A DNA stretch of 64,000 nucleotides, taken from Sphingomonas sp. MA1305. GTDB taxonomy: Bacteria > Pseudomonadota > Alphaproteobacteria > Sphingomonadales > Sphingomonadaceae. The notes below the pieces were generated by a model, which had not been told where the DNA came from, searched no databases, and saw only the letters and a list, made by a program, of their open reading frames with translations. The stretch is from positions 124,001-188,000 of the forward strand of contig NZ_RCVT01000004.1 in assembly GCF_016107325.1 (NCBI RefSeq), written 5' to 3'. The position numbers and the translations under genes are program-made. The stretch's first letter is position 1. Each line of letters opens with the position of its first letter. Positions 18,161-26,300 of this stretch are shown here, piece after piece.

Positions 18161-18727
18161 ATGAAGAAACAGAACAAGGCCGGCGGCACGGTCATCATCA
18201 AGAAATACGCCAATCGGCGCCTCTACAATACCGAGACGTCATCCTACATCACGCTGGACCATCTGGCGACGATGACTCGCGAGGGTCGCGACTTCAAGGT
18301 CGTCGATGCGAAGACCGAAGAGGACATCACGCACAACGTCCTCACCCAGATCATCATGGAAGAGGAAAGCCGCGGGCAGACGATGCTGCCGGTCAACTTC
18401 CTGCGCCAGCTGATCGCGATGTACGGCGATTCTATGCAGTCGATGGTGCCGGGCTATCTGGAAGCGTCGATGGACAGCTTCCGCCGCAATCAGGAGCAGT
18501 TCAAGAGCGCGGTCGAGGGCGCCTTCGCCGGGTCGCCCTTCGCCGAGATCGCGAAGCGCAACCTGGCGATGTTCGAGGCGGCCGCGGCGGCGTTCAAGCC
18601 CGCGAGCGTCGCCCCGGCGCCCGCGGCCGCTGCGGCGCCATCCGCGCCGGTCAGCAAGGACGACGAGATCGCCGCGCTGCGCGCCGAACTGTCGCGCCTG
18701 CAGGACAAGGTCGAGAAGCTCGGCTGA
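18161..18727 (+). CDS. phaR: Polyhydroxyalkanoate synthesis repressor PhaR
   Basis: A 188-aa regulator. The N-terminal PHB/PHA accumulation-regulator DNA-binding domain contains KKYANRRLYNTETSSYITL (residues about 14-32). A PHB-binding region follows, then an Ala/Pro linker and a C-terminal coiled coil (DDEIAALRAELSRLQDKV). PhaR senses free polymer and represses phasin and its own genes. ATG 18161 has GGGGAG upstream and lies 15 bp from the divergent start of the phaC-like gene, so one operator here could control both. Confidence 0.95.
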   Translation: MKKQNKAGGTVIIKKYANRRLYNTETSSYITLDHLATMTREGRDFKVVDAKTEEDITHNVLTQIIMEEESRGQTMLPVNFLRQLIAMYGDSMQSMVPGYLEASMDSFRRNQEQFKSAVEGAFAGSPFAEIAKRNLAMFEAAAAAFKPASVAPAPAAAAAPSAPVSKDDEIAALRAELSRLQDKVEKLG

Positions 18728-18732
18728 CCGCC

Positions 18733-18918
18733 ATGCCGGTGGCGTTCTGGGGCGCGGCGGCAAGCCTGATCGTCGCGCTCGCCGCCGCACTGGGCGAAGG
18801 CCGCCGGCGGCGGCGACGGGACCTCGACCGGGTCGGCTGGGTGGATTGGCGGACGGTGCAGCTGGCGGCGATCGTGCTGGCGCTGCTGCTGATCAGCATC
18901 GGCTTGAACGCGCGGTAG
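18733..18918 (+). CDS. Small two-helix membrane protein
   Basis: A 61-aa protein with two hydrophobic segments (about residues 4-20 and 43-59) separated by an arginine-rich loop (GEGRRRRRRDLDR) predicted to face the cytoplasm. It starts 5 bp after phaR and is probably co-transcribed with it. Sphingomonads often have such small membrane proteins, but I do not recognise a function. Confidence 0.6.
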   Translation: MPVAFWGAAASLIVALAAALGEGRRRRRRDLDRVGWVDWRTVQLAAIVLALLLISIGLNAR

Positions 18919-19183
18919 CTGCGGGCGGGGCGGCGCGGAAAGTCCCAAAAGTCTCACTCGTGCGGTATGGCCAATGCGCGTTTCGGGTATCCAGATGCCG
19001 GAACGTCGCAAAGGTCTCATGCACGCGCATGTCGGGCCATGCGGTGATGCGATTCTCACGCTGAGAAAGAGCAAGCAGCTGGGCTGCAGGTCCACAGTAA
19101 CGAGCTGGCGGCTTGTAGGACAGCGCCGATCGGCGGGCAGGACCACTTTCGACCGAAACGGATGCGCGCTATCAGCTTCCGCC

Positions 19184-19597
19184 ATGACCGATGTCGCGCT
19201 GCAGCTGATCGAGACGCAAGCCGCCCATCCGGCACGCGGCCGGGTACCGGTGTCGCTGTACGCGATCGTCGCCGACGGGCTGGCGGTCGGGCGGATCGTG
19301 CTGCGCCACGGCCATGACGACACCCTGCGCCTGTATGCGAGACAGGTCGGCTATGCAGTGGATCCCGCGCATCGCGGCCATGGCCATGCCGCGGCGGCGC
19401 TGATGACGTTGCGGCCGATCGCGTTGGCGGCAGGATTCACGGAATTGTGGATCGCCTGCGCGCCGGACCATCGCGCGTCGCGTCGCACGCTGGAGAAGGC
19501 GGGGGCGGTGTTCGTCGAAACGGTCGATCTGCCGCCATCCTCCGACATGTATGCGCGCGGCGAGCGGCGGACATGCCGCTACCGGCTGGACCTATGA
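19184..19597 (+). CDS. GNAT-family N-acetyltransferase
   Basis: A 137-aa acetyltransferase with the acetyl-CoA-binding motif region VGYAVDPAHRGHGHAAAAL (motif A, about residues 60-78). A later motif-B-like segment includes RASRRTLEKAGAVFV. ATG 19184 is taken; the frame is open upstream but that part lacks coding character. The stop overlaps the start of the next gene (ATGA), so the two form a unit. The acceptor substrate is unknown. The 265 bp before this gene show nothing I can name. Confidence 0.8.
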   Translation: MTDVALQLIETQAAHPARGRVPVSLYAIVADGLAVGRIVLRHGHDDTLRLYARQVGYAVDPAHRGHGHAAAALMTLRPIALAAGFTELWIACAPDHRASRRTLEKAGAVFVETVDLPPSSDMYARGERRTCRYRLDL

Positions 19598-20121
19598 TCC
19601 TCGACCGCCTGGGGCCGCGGCTGATCGTGATGGGGCCGTCGAACAGCGGCAAGTCGACCCTGGCGCAGGCGATCGGCCGGGCGCGGGGCTGGCCGGCGGT
19701 CCATCTGGACCAACTGCATCATCGGCCCGGCAGCGACTGGGTGCCGCGACCGGCGGAGGAGTTCGCGGCGCTGCACGATGCCGCGATCCTGGCCGAGCAT
19801 TGGGTGATGGACGGCAATTACACGCGCCTGCTGCCGCAGCGGCTGGCGCGGGCGACGGGATTGATCCTGCTCGACGTGCCGACGACGACCAGCCTGTGGC
19901 GCTATCTGCGACGCTGCTGGTTCGAGACGGCGCGGGCCGGCGCGCTGGAAGGCGGCCGCGACAGCGTCAAATGGGACATGCTCCACCATATCGCGGTGAC
20001 CACCCGCGCCAACCGGCGGCGCTATGCGGCCATGGCGGTGACGCTGCCGGTGCCGGTGCTGCGGTTGACCGGGGCGGTGGCGCTGGCGCGCTTCTACCGG
20101 GACGAGGGGCTGCGCCGGTGA
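19594..20121 (+). CDS. P-loop kinase, adenylate-kinase-like (FlaR-type)
   Basis: A 175-aa nucleotide-binding protein with Walker A GPSNSGKST (residues about 13-21), VHLDQLHHRPG and WVMDGNYTRLLP. This is the pattern of the small AAA/adenylate-kinase-related group sometimes annotated as topology modulation protein FlaR. The Trp-rich middle (WRYLRRCWFE) also fits. It is translationally coupled to the acetyltransferase by a 4-bp overlap. The exact phosphate acceptor is not known. Confidence 0.75.
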   Translation: MILDRLGPRLIVMGPSNSGKSTLAQAIGRARGWPAVHLDQLHHRPGSDWVPRPAEEFAALHDAAILAEHWVMDGNYTRLLPQRLARATGLILLDVPTTTSLWRYLRRCWFETARAGALEGGRDSVKWDMLHHIAVTTRANRRRYAAMAVTLPVPVLRLTGAVALARFYRDEGLRR

Positions 20122-20125
20122 GCCT

Positions 20126-21328
20126 TCAGTAGAAACGGCGCGCGGTCAGCGTGCGCGTGCTGCCGTCGCACAGGCCGAGGCGGGTCACCGTGCCGGGCGC
20201 GGCGATCGACCAGTCGGCGACCGTGCTGCCCGCATAATCGGCCGGGACCGGCGCGTCGTTGATCCGGCAGATCGTCTCGCCGCCCTGCCAGCCGTCGGTG
20301 GCGGCCGGGCTGCCGCGCATGACGTGCAGGACCTTGAGCTTGCCCGGCTCCAGCCCGACAAGCAGGCCGCTGGTCGAACGCAGCGGCGGCACGTCCGCCT
20401 GCGGGCCGGGGCTGAGCACCATCCGCCCGGCGGACGGGTCGAGCAGCACGCGATAATTCTGCAGGAAGCCGGAGCCGAGGCGACCGGCGACACCGATCGT
20501 TTCGGAAAAGCCGCCGGGCGGCTCGACGCGGACCTCGACATTATGCGCGGTACGCTCGCCGATGCGCAGCACGGGCAGGATGGCGAGCGTGCTGGTGACC
20601 GGGCCGGCAAGGCCGAAGGAGATGGTGGTGGTGGACGGCAGGTCGCGGCTGCGCGTCGCCCGCCACGCCGGGGTCGACAGGGTCAGCGCGGCGCCGTCGC
20701 CGGTGTCGACGACGAGCGGCGCGACGCGGCGGCCGGCGACCGTCGCGGCGCTTTCGTAGACGCGGCGGCCCGGCGATATGCCGAGCGGCGCGAGCGCGCC
20801 CGGATAGGGCAATTGGCCAGAGGGGATCAGGCGGAAGCGGTGGTTGGCATAGTCGATGTCGAGCGCCTGGCCGGCGGTGATGTCGCGGCCGACGAGCATG
20901 TCGACGGCGCGCGCGCTGCCGGTGGCGAGCGCGGGCAGGTCGGCGACGGTGACGCCGCCGCCGCGTCGGGTGAGGCCGCCGAGCGTCAGCCGGTCGGTCG
21001 GCAGCCAGCCGATCGCGACCATGCCGCCGATCGCCGTCGCCTGGCCGCCGTCGGTGATCCGCTTCGGATCGGCGGCAGGCGAGTTGCGCGCGAGGACCGA
21101 ATGGCTGACGCCGGTGTCGAGGATGGCGGTGACCGGTCGCGCGTCGAGCGTCAGGGTGAAGCGGATCTGATTGCCGGGCGTCAGGTCGAACGGCACCCAG
21201 CGCGTGTCGCTGTCGGGCGCGAGCGTGGCGATGCCGTCGCCCTGCGCGCCATTGCCCTGCGGCACCGTGGCGGCGGGCAGCAGGAGGAGGATGAGCGGTA
21301 GCAGGGCGGACGACGGGGGGCGGGGCAT
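20126..21328 (-). CDS. Secreted retropepsin-like aspartic protease with PDZ-like C-terminus
   Basis: A 400-aa protein with an N-terminal signal sequence (LLPLILLLLPAATVP). It has two retropepsin-like halves, each with an Asp-Thr-Gly triad: ILDTGVSHSV (about residues 69-78) and VVDTGDGAAL (about 205-214). A C-terminal PDZ-like region follows (GLEPGKLKVLHVMRGSPA). Two DTG sites in one chain suggest an intramolecular dimer. It lies 12 bp downstream of a glycosyltransferase gene on the same strand. It probably acts in the periplasm or outside the cell; the substrate is unknown. Confidence 0.8.
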   Translation of the reverse strand: MPRPPSSALLPLILLLLPAATVPQGNGAQGDGIATLAPDSDTRWVPFDLTPGNQIRFTLTLDARPVTAILDTGVSHSVLARNSPAADPKRITDGGQATAIGGMVAIGWLPTDRLTLGGLTRRGGGVTVADLPALATGSARAVDMLVGRDITAGQALDIDYANHRFRLIPSGQLPYPGALAPLGISPGRRVYESAATVAGRRVAPLVVDTGDGAALTLSTPAWRATRSRDLPSTTTISFGLAGPVTSTLAILPVLRIGERTAHNVEVRVEPPGGFSETIGVAGRLGSGFLQNYRVLLDPSAGRMVLSPGPQADVPPLRSTSGLLVGLEPGKLKVLHVMRGSPAATDGWQGGETICRINDAPVPADYAGSTVADWSIAAPGTVTRLGLCDGSTRTLTARRFY

Positions 21329-21340
21329 GCGCCACCGCCC

Positions 21341-22975
21341 TTATCGTGCCAGCGCCCCCTTCGATAGGCGGGATGCGCGCAGCGCATCGGCGCGGGCGGC
21401 ATCGCGGATCAGCTGGTCGGTGCGATCGAAGACGGATTGCAGCGCGAACGGCGTGGCGCTGCCGCCGCGGCACTGGCCGGTACGGGCGTAGAGGCACATC
21501 GTCGGCTTCTGTCCCCCGGCCGGGGCGGCACAGGCGGTGCGGGTGAAACCGGCGGGGATACCGATACCGTCGGGATTGCCGATGATCCGGTTGATGCGGC
21601 CGGCGTCGGCGGCGAGCGCTTGGCTGGGCGTGCGGCCGTGCAGCATCGGGTCGCCGGGCAGATAGGAGGTCACGGGTACCGGACGGTGCAGTTCGACATA
21701 GCCGCCCCATTCGACCAGATCGTTGGCGAACAGCGCGACGCCGCACAGGTCGGGGTCGGCGCGCAACCGGCTGGTCAGTGCCAGCGTGTCGCTGCCTTCG
21801 ACCCGCATGCCGTTGAGTTCGCGCCCGGACAGGGTGCTGGCCGAGGCGACCAGCCAGAGCGCGGCGATCGTGCCGAGGATCAGGCGGGGCGGCCAGTCCG
21901 GCCGACGCCGCGCGAGCCGGTCGGCGACGTCGACGCTGCCGATCGCGGCAAGCAGGATGAACAGCACCGCCGACAGTTCGACGAAGCGATATTCCTTGTG
22001 CGCGATCAGGCTGTGGAAGACGAGGTGGACGATCGCGGTGGCGAGGAGCGCGGGATAGCGTTTGCCGCCGATCCAGACGAGCGGCGCGATCGGGATCAGC
22101 CACCAGCGCCACATGTGCTCGAACCAGGTCACATAACCGAGCGGGCCGAGCGTGCCGTAATAGCTGGCGCGGTTCTGCAGCAGATTCTGCCGGATGTTCT
22201 CGACGAACCAGCCGAACGGCAAAAGGCCGGTGGCGAGGTCGACCAGCACGCCGAGCACGGCCATCGCCAGCGCGCCGGCGATCAGCGGCGGCCAGCGATC
22301 CGGCCGACGCCCGATCGTCGCCAATGCCAGCGTCGCCAGCGCCGGCGCATATTGGAAGCGGAACAGCCCGGCGAGCATCAGCAGCGCCCCGGCCGCCGCG
22401 AGCGCGCGGCGGTTCTGCGCGGGCGCGGCGAGCAGCACGGCCGCAGCGGGCAGCATCGCGGCGAGCGCGAATTGTTCGGACAGCGTGTGCGGGGCGAAGA
22501 TCACGAACTCCGCCCAGCTCGCGGTGACCAGCCCGGCGATGGCGCCATGTGCCGGCGACAGCCGCCGCCCGAGGATCCAGGCCGTGGCAGGAAGGGTGAG
22601 CGAAACGAGCACCGCGAACAGTCGCGGCAGGACGATGTAGAGGTTGGTCGCCGGCGCCAGCGCATGGCCGAGCGCCATCGGTCCGGTGATGAGGATCGGC
22701 AGCAGCCAGTTGCGGATGCCGTAATGCGCCTCCCACGGCACGATGCCGTAGCCGAACAGCCAGCGGTGCGCCGGTTCGAGATATTGGAAGATCTCGTCGG
22801 GATGGATGATCGACGGCGTCGCCATCGCGACCAGCCGCAGGAGGAGGGCGAAGCCGAGGATGGCGGCGAGGACGACGGCGGGGCGCGCGCGCCAGGCGGA
22901 ACGGATCGCCGCCGCGTGGAGGTCATCCGCCACCGGGCCCCCGCGCGGGGCGGGGGAGACAGACGTCACGGACAC
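21341..22975 (-). CDS. GT22-like membrane mannosyltransferase-type glycosyltransferase
   Basis: About 544 aa with many transmembrane helices. Signature segments match the ALG9/PIG-B-like GT22 family: HPDEIFQYLEPAHRWLFGYG near the N-terminus, the RNWLLP that follows, and HKEYRFVELS in the C-terminal half. These enzymes use lipid-linked sugar donors on the outer face of the membrane. The start is uncertain. GTG 22975, 8 bp after the cpaF stop, is used here; GTG 22933 has a better purine-rich site and would give 530 aa. Its acceptor could be a lipid, glycan or protein. Confidence 0.75.
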   Translation of the reverse strand: MSVTSVSPAPRGGPVADDLHAAAIRSAWRARPAVVLAAILGFALLLRLVAMATPSIIHPDEIFQYLEPAHRWLFGYGIVPWEAHYGIRNWLLPILITGPMALGHALAPATNLYIVLPRLFAVLVSLTLPATAWILGRRLSPAHGAIAGLVTASWAEFVIFAPHTLSEQFALAAMLPAAAVLLAAPAQNRRALAAAGALLMLAGLFRFQYAPALATLALATIGRRPDRWPPLIAGALAMAVLGVLVDLATGLLPFGWFVENIRQNLLQNRASYYGTLGPLGYVTWFEHMWRWWLIPIAPLVWIGGKRYPALLATAIVHLVFHSLIAHKEYRFVELSAVLFILLAAIGSVDVADRLARRRPDWPPRLILGTIAALWLVASASTLSGRELNGMRVEGSDTLALTSRLRADPDLCGVALFANDLVEWGGYVELHRPVPVTSYLPGDPMLHGRTPSQALAADAGRINRIIGNPDGIGIPAGFTRTACAAPAGGQKPTMCLYARTGQCRGGSATPFALQSVFDRTDQLIRDAARADALRASRLSKGALAR

Positions 22976-22983
22976 GGCCGCGC

Positions 22984-24540
22984 TTACAGGCAGGCTTCGA
23001 GGAAGGCGCTGTCGAAGCCGAACTGCTTCGCCTTGTCGAGCGTATAGGGGCGCAGGCCCATCGAGCGATATTCGCCGATGATCTTGCCGTCGGCGCTCTC
23101 GTCCAGATATTCGAACTTGAACAATTCCTGCGTCACGATCACCGGGCCTTCCATGCCGATCACCTCGGTGACGTTGGTGACGCGGCGGCTGCCGTCGCGC
23201 AGGCGCTTGACCTGGATGATCAGGTCGACGGAATCGGCGATCTGGCGGCTGATCGCCTCCTTGGGCACCTTGATGTCCGACATCATCACCATGTTCTCCA
23301 TACGCGCCAGCGCCTCGCGCGGGCTGTTGGAGTGGAGCGTACACATCGAGCCGTCGTGGCCGGTGTTCATCGCGGCGAGCATGTCGAAACATTCGGCGCC
23401 GCGGATTTCGCCGAGGATGATGCGATCCGGGCGCATACGCAGCGCGTTCTTGACGAGGTCGCGGATGCTGATCTCGCCCTGGCCCTCGAGGTTCGCAGGC
23501 CGCGTCTCGAGCGGCAGCCAGTGCGGCTGCTGCAGGCGGAGTTCGGCCGCGTCCTCGATGGTCAGCACGCGCTCGCCCGGGTCGATCATCTTCGACAGGG
23601 CGTTGAGCATCGTCGTCTTGCCCGAACCGGTACCGCCCGAGATGACGACGTTGAAGCGGCTGGCGCCAGCGATCTTGAGCGCGGTCGCCATCTTCGGGCT
23701 CATCGAGCCGCCGCCGGCCATCATGTCGAGCGTGATCGGCTTGGCGGAGAATTTACGGATCGAGATGGCGGTGCCGCGCAAGCTGAGCGGCGGCACGATC
23801 ACGTTGACGCGGCTGCCGTCCTTCAGGCGGGCGTCGGCGAGCGGGGTGGTCTGGTCGACGCGGCGGCCGACCGAGTTGCAGATGCGCTGCGCGATCTGGA
23901 ACAGATGCTCCTCGTCGCGGAACTGGATCTGCGCGAGTTCGAGCCGGCCCTTGCGCTCGACATAGGTCTGTTCGGGACCGTTGACCATGATGTCGCTGAT
24001 CGCCGGATCGGCGAGCAGTTCCTCGAGCGGGCCGAGGCCGAGCAGCTCGTCGACCAGCACCTTTTCCAGCGCGAACTGTTCGCGCCGGTTGAGCGTCAGC
24101 TTGAGCTCGGCGAGCACCTCGCCGATGATCGGGCGGAATTCCTCGGCCAGTTCGTCCTTGCCGAGCGTCGCCGCGGCTTCCGGATCGACGCGTTCGAGCA
24201 GGCGCGGCAGCACCTGTTCCTTGATCTTGTGGACCGAGGCCTCGAAGCCTTCGGAGCGGCTGTTGCCGGCGTCACCGCTGGCATTCTGGCGCTCGGTCAG
24301 CCGCGCCATCGCATCCATCGCGGTGCCCGGCATCGTGCCCGGACCGTGGCCGTCACCGCCGAGCGGATCGGGCCCGCCGAGCGGTGCCATCGCCTCCAGC
24401 GGGGGGAATTGGCTGCCGGGCAGCGGCGCCTCGCCGTCGGGGCGGGCAGTACCGCCGCCCTGCATCGGCTTGGCGACACCGAAGGCCGGCCGTACCGGCT
24501 GTCCGCTGCCCATTCCGTTGCGACGCCCGAACGCGCTCAT
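22984..24540 (-). CDS. cpaF: CpaF-family Tad pilus secretion ATPase
   Basis: A 518-aa hexameric secretion ATPase of the VirB11/CpaF family. A Gly/Pro-rich N-terminal tail (1-95) precedes the three-helix and N-terminal domains. Walker A is GGTGSGKTT (302-310), an Asp box lies in TIEDAAELRL, Walker B is RIILGEIRG, and a His box has NTGHDGSMCTLHSNSPREAL. It powers Tad/Flp pilus assembly. The cpaE, tadB and tadC genes that usually flank it are absent here; its neighbours are two membrane glycosyltransferases. It may work with a tad locus elsewhere. Confidence 0.93.
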   Translation of the reverse strand: MSAFGRRNGMGSGQPVRPAFGVAKPMQGGGTARPDGEAPLPGSQFPPLEAMAPLGGPDPLGGDGHGPGTMPGTAMDAMARLTERQNASGDAGNSRSEGFEASVHKIKEQVLPRLLERVDPEAAATLGKDELAEEFRPIIGEVLAELKLTLNRREQFALEKVLVDELLGLGPLEELLADPAISDIMVNGPEQTYVERKGRLELAQIQFRDEEHLFQIAQRICNSVGRRVDQTTPLADARLKDGSRVNVIVPPLSLRGTAISIRKFSAKPITLDMMAGGGSMSPKMATALKIAGASRFNVVISGGTGSGKTTMLNALSKMIDPGERVLTIEDAAELRLQQPHWLPLETRPANLEGQGEISIRDLVKNALRMRPDRIILGEIRGAECFDMLAAMNTGHDGSMCTLHSNSPREALARMENMVMMSDIKVPKEAISRQIADSVDLIIQVKRLRDGSRRVTNVTEVIGMEGPVIVTQELFKFEYLDESADGKIIGEYRSMGLRPYTLDKAKQFGFDSAFLEACL

Positions 24541-24557
24541 TTACCAAATCCCCATGT

Positions 24558-26006
24558 TCACCGGCCGGGGTAGCCGGCAAGGCTTGACATTTTCCTAACC
24601 AAATCACGCCGCCACCAGACGGTCAGCACCACCCGCCGGCCGCCGTAGAGGCGGATCGGACGGGCGGCGGTGGCGACATAGCCGGCGCCGGCGAGATCGC
24701 GGCCGAGCGCCAGGTCGACGACCGCGGCGGGGCGGCGGGCGAGCGCAGCGGCAAGGATCGCGGGGCGCGGCTGGGGCAGCGCGTCGGCCTCGTCCGCCGC
24801 GGCGAAATGGCCGGGAAAGGCGAAGGGCGAGGCAAGGCAGGCGTGGCTGACGTGATAGAGGATCGCCGGCCCCTCGAGCACCAGCAGGCATTGGTCACGC
24901 ACCTGCGGCGGCAGCGCCGCGGCGAGCGCAGCCAGCGCGCGGCGATCGCCCGTGCGGGGCGACGGCAGCAACAGGCCGGCCGCGGCGGCGAGTGCGAGCA
25001 GGGCGGCGCCGGCCGTGGCGACCCGCTGGCGCAGGGCGCGCGCCGCCAGGATGGCGAGCGGGGGGATCAGCGGCATCGCATAGTGAAAGGCGAAATAGCC
25101 GATCGCGACGAAGCCGATCGCGGTCGCCGCCACCCAGGCGGCGAGCAGCGCGCGATCGTCGGCTTGGTTGGCGCGCGTCTTGTCGTGGCGGCGCAGGCCG
25201 ATGACGGCGGGGATCGCCACCGGCAGCAGTAGCAGCAGCGTCGCGATCAACTGCACGCCGGTATCGGCGGTCAGCCCGCCGGTGCGGCGCAGCACCGAAT
25301 CGACGATCGCGAAGCGGAAGGCGCCGAAGCGGCCGGTCGCGGCATAGAGCGTCGCCGCCGCCGCCATCGGCAGCAGGCCGAGCGCCATCCACAGGATGAC
25401 GCGTCGGATCAGCCGGGCGCCGATGCCGCTGGCGCGATACTGGCGGACGGCGAGGATCAAGCCGAAGGCGGCGCCTTCGAAGACGGCCGTGGTCTTGATG
25501 CTGATCGCCAGGCCGCAGAGCAGCATCGCGACAGCCGCGGGCAACGCGTGCGGCACGGGCATGCGCAGAACCAGCCAGGCGGCGAGCGCGGTCAGCAGGT
25601 CATAGAAGACGGGCGCTTCGCCGAGGCCGACGCCGAGCAGCGTCGAGAAGACGATGGTGGCGAGGCCGGCGGCGAGCGCCGCGGCGTCGTTCGCCCCACG
25701 CCGCGCGATCCGCGTGACGACGAGGCCGGTCAGCGCGAGCGCCAGCGTCGCGACGAGCTGATAGGCGAGGATGCCGTCGCCGGGCAGCGCGCGGATCGCG
25801 GCATAGAGCAGGAACAGGCCGGGCGGCTTGCGGTCCCAGATGTCGACATAGGGCCAGGCGCCCGACCAGATGCGACCGCCGACCAGCAGGTAGAATTGCT
25901 CGTCCACCCCCGCGATCGGATCGCCGAGCAACGGCAGGCGCATCGTCACCGCCACAATGAGCAGCAGCACGGCCACGACGGGCAGGCGGGAAACGGAGCG
26001 ATCCAT
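24558..26006 (-). CDS. GT39/ArnT-like multi-spanning glycosyltransferase
   Basis: A 482-aa integral membrane protein with about ten hydrophobic segments. An early periplasmic loop has the acidic motif GVDEQFYLLVGGRIW and then WPYVDIWDRKPPGLFL, the pattern of GT39/GT83 (PMT/ArnT-like) transferases that take sugars from polyprenyl phosphate. It is upstream of cpaF on the same strand with 17 bp between them, so it may share a transcript with cpaF and the GT22-like gene. Donor and acceptor are unknown. Confidence 0.75.
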   Translation of the reverse strand: MDRSVSRLPVVAVLLLIVAVTMRLPLLGDPIAGVDEQFYLLVGGRIWSGAWPYVDIWDRKPPGLFLLYAAIRALPGDGILAYQLVATLALALTGLVVTRIARRGANDAAALAAGLATIVFSTLLGVGLGEAPVFYDLLTALAAWLVLRMPVPHALPAAVAMLLCGLAISIKTTAVFEGAAFGLILAVRQYRASGIGARLIRRVILWMALGLLPMAAAATLYAATGRFGAFRFAIVDSVLRRTGGLTADTGVQLIATLLLLLPVAIPAVIGLRRHDKTRANQADDRALLAAWVAATAIGFVAIGYFAFHYAMPLIPPLAILAARALRQRVATAGAALLALAAAAGLLLPSPRTGDRRALAALAAALPPQVRDQCLLVLEGPAILYHVSHACLASPFAFPGHFAAADEADALPQPRPAILAAALARRPAAVVDLALGRDLAGAGYVATAARPIRLYGGRRVVLTVWWRRDLVRKMSSLAGYPGR

Positions 26007-26187
26007 GCGCGATGACCATGGCGGGGGATGGTTGGCGAAGAGTTAACCATCCGGCGAAGTCGGGATACTGTCGCGCGCCTGCCGGCCAGGAGCGGGACGT
26101 TTCGTTTTCCGTGAGTTCTCCACGGCTTCCGACGCTCGTGTTCGTCGCCTGCTCCACCGGCGCCGCCGGTCTGCCCGATCGGATGCC

Positions 26188-26209
26188 GATCCCCGCATGT
26201 CCGGGGATC
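26188..26209. other. Hairpin in the divergent gap 26007-26300
   Basis: GATCCCCG (26188-26195) and CGGGGATC (26202-26209) form an 8-bp stem with a 6-nt loop. It has no T-run on either side, so it is not a clear terminator. It lies between two divergent genes and could be an operator or leader structure. The rest of the 294-bp gap shows no gene. Confidence 0.35.
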
Positions 26210-26300
26210 GCTGCGGGGGCGATCCGACCGGACAGTCCTGGCCGGAAGATCGCGCACGCCCCTTGATTCGGGTCGCAGGTTCGCCGACACGGCGGCCGTC

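Noticed and set aside
21437..23047. Plus-strand frame of 536 codons
   Set aside because: Complement of the GT22-like gene, Arg/Gly/Asp-rich with no domain; high-GC shadow.
26012..26266. 84-codon plus-strand frame before the serine protease
   Set aside because: No ribosome-binding site, no family features, mixed composition; it overlaps the hairpin and the likely promoter region.
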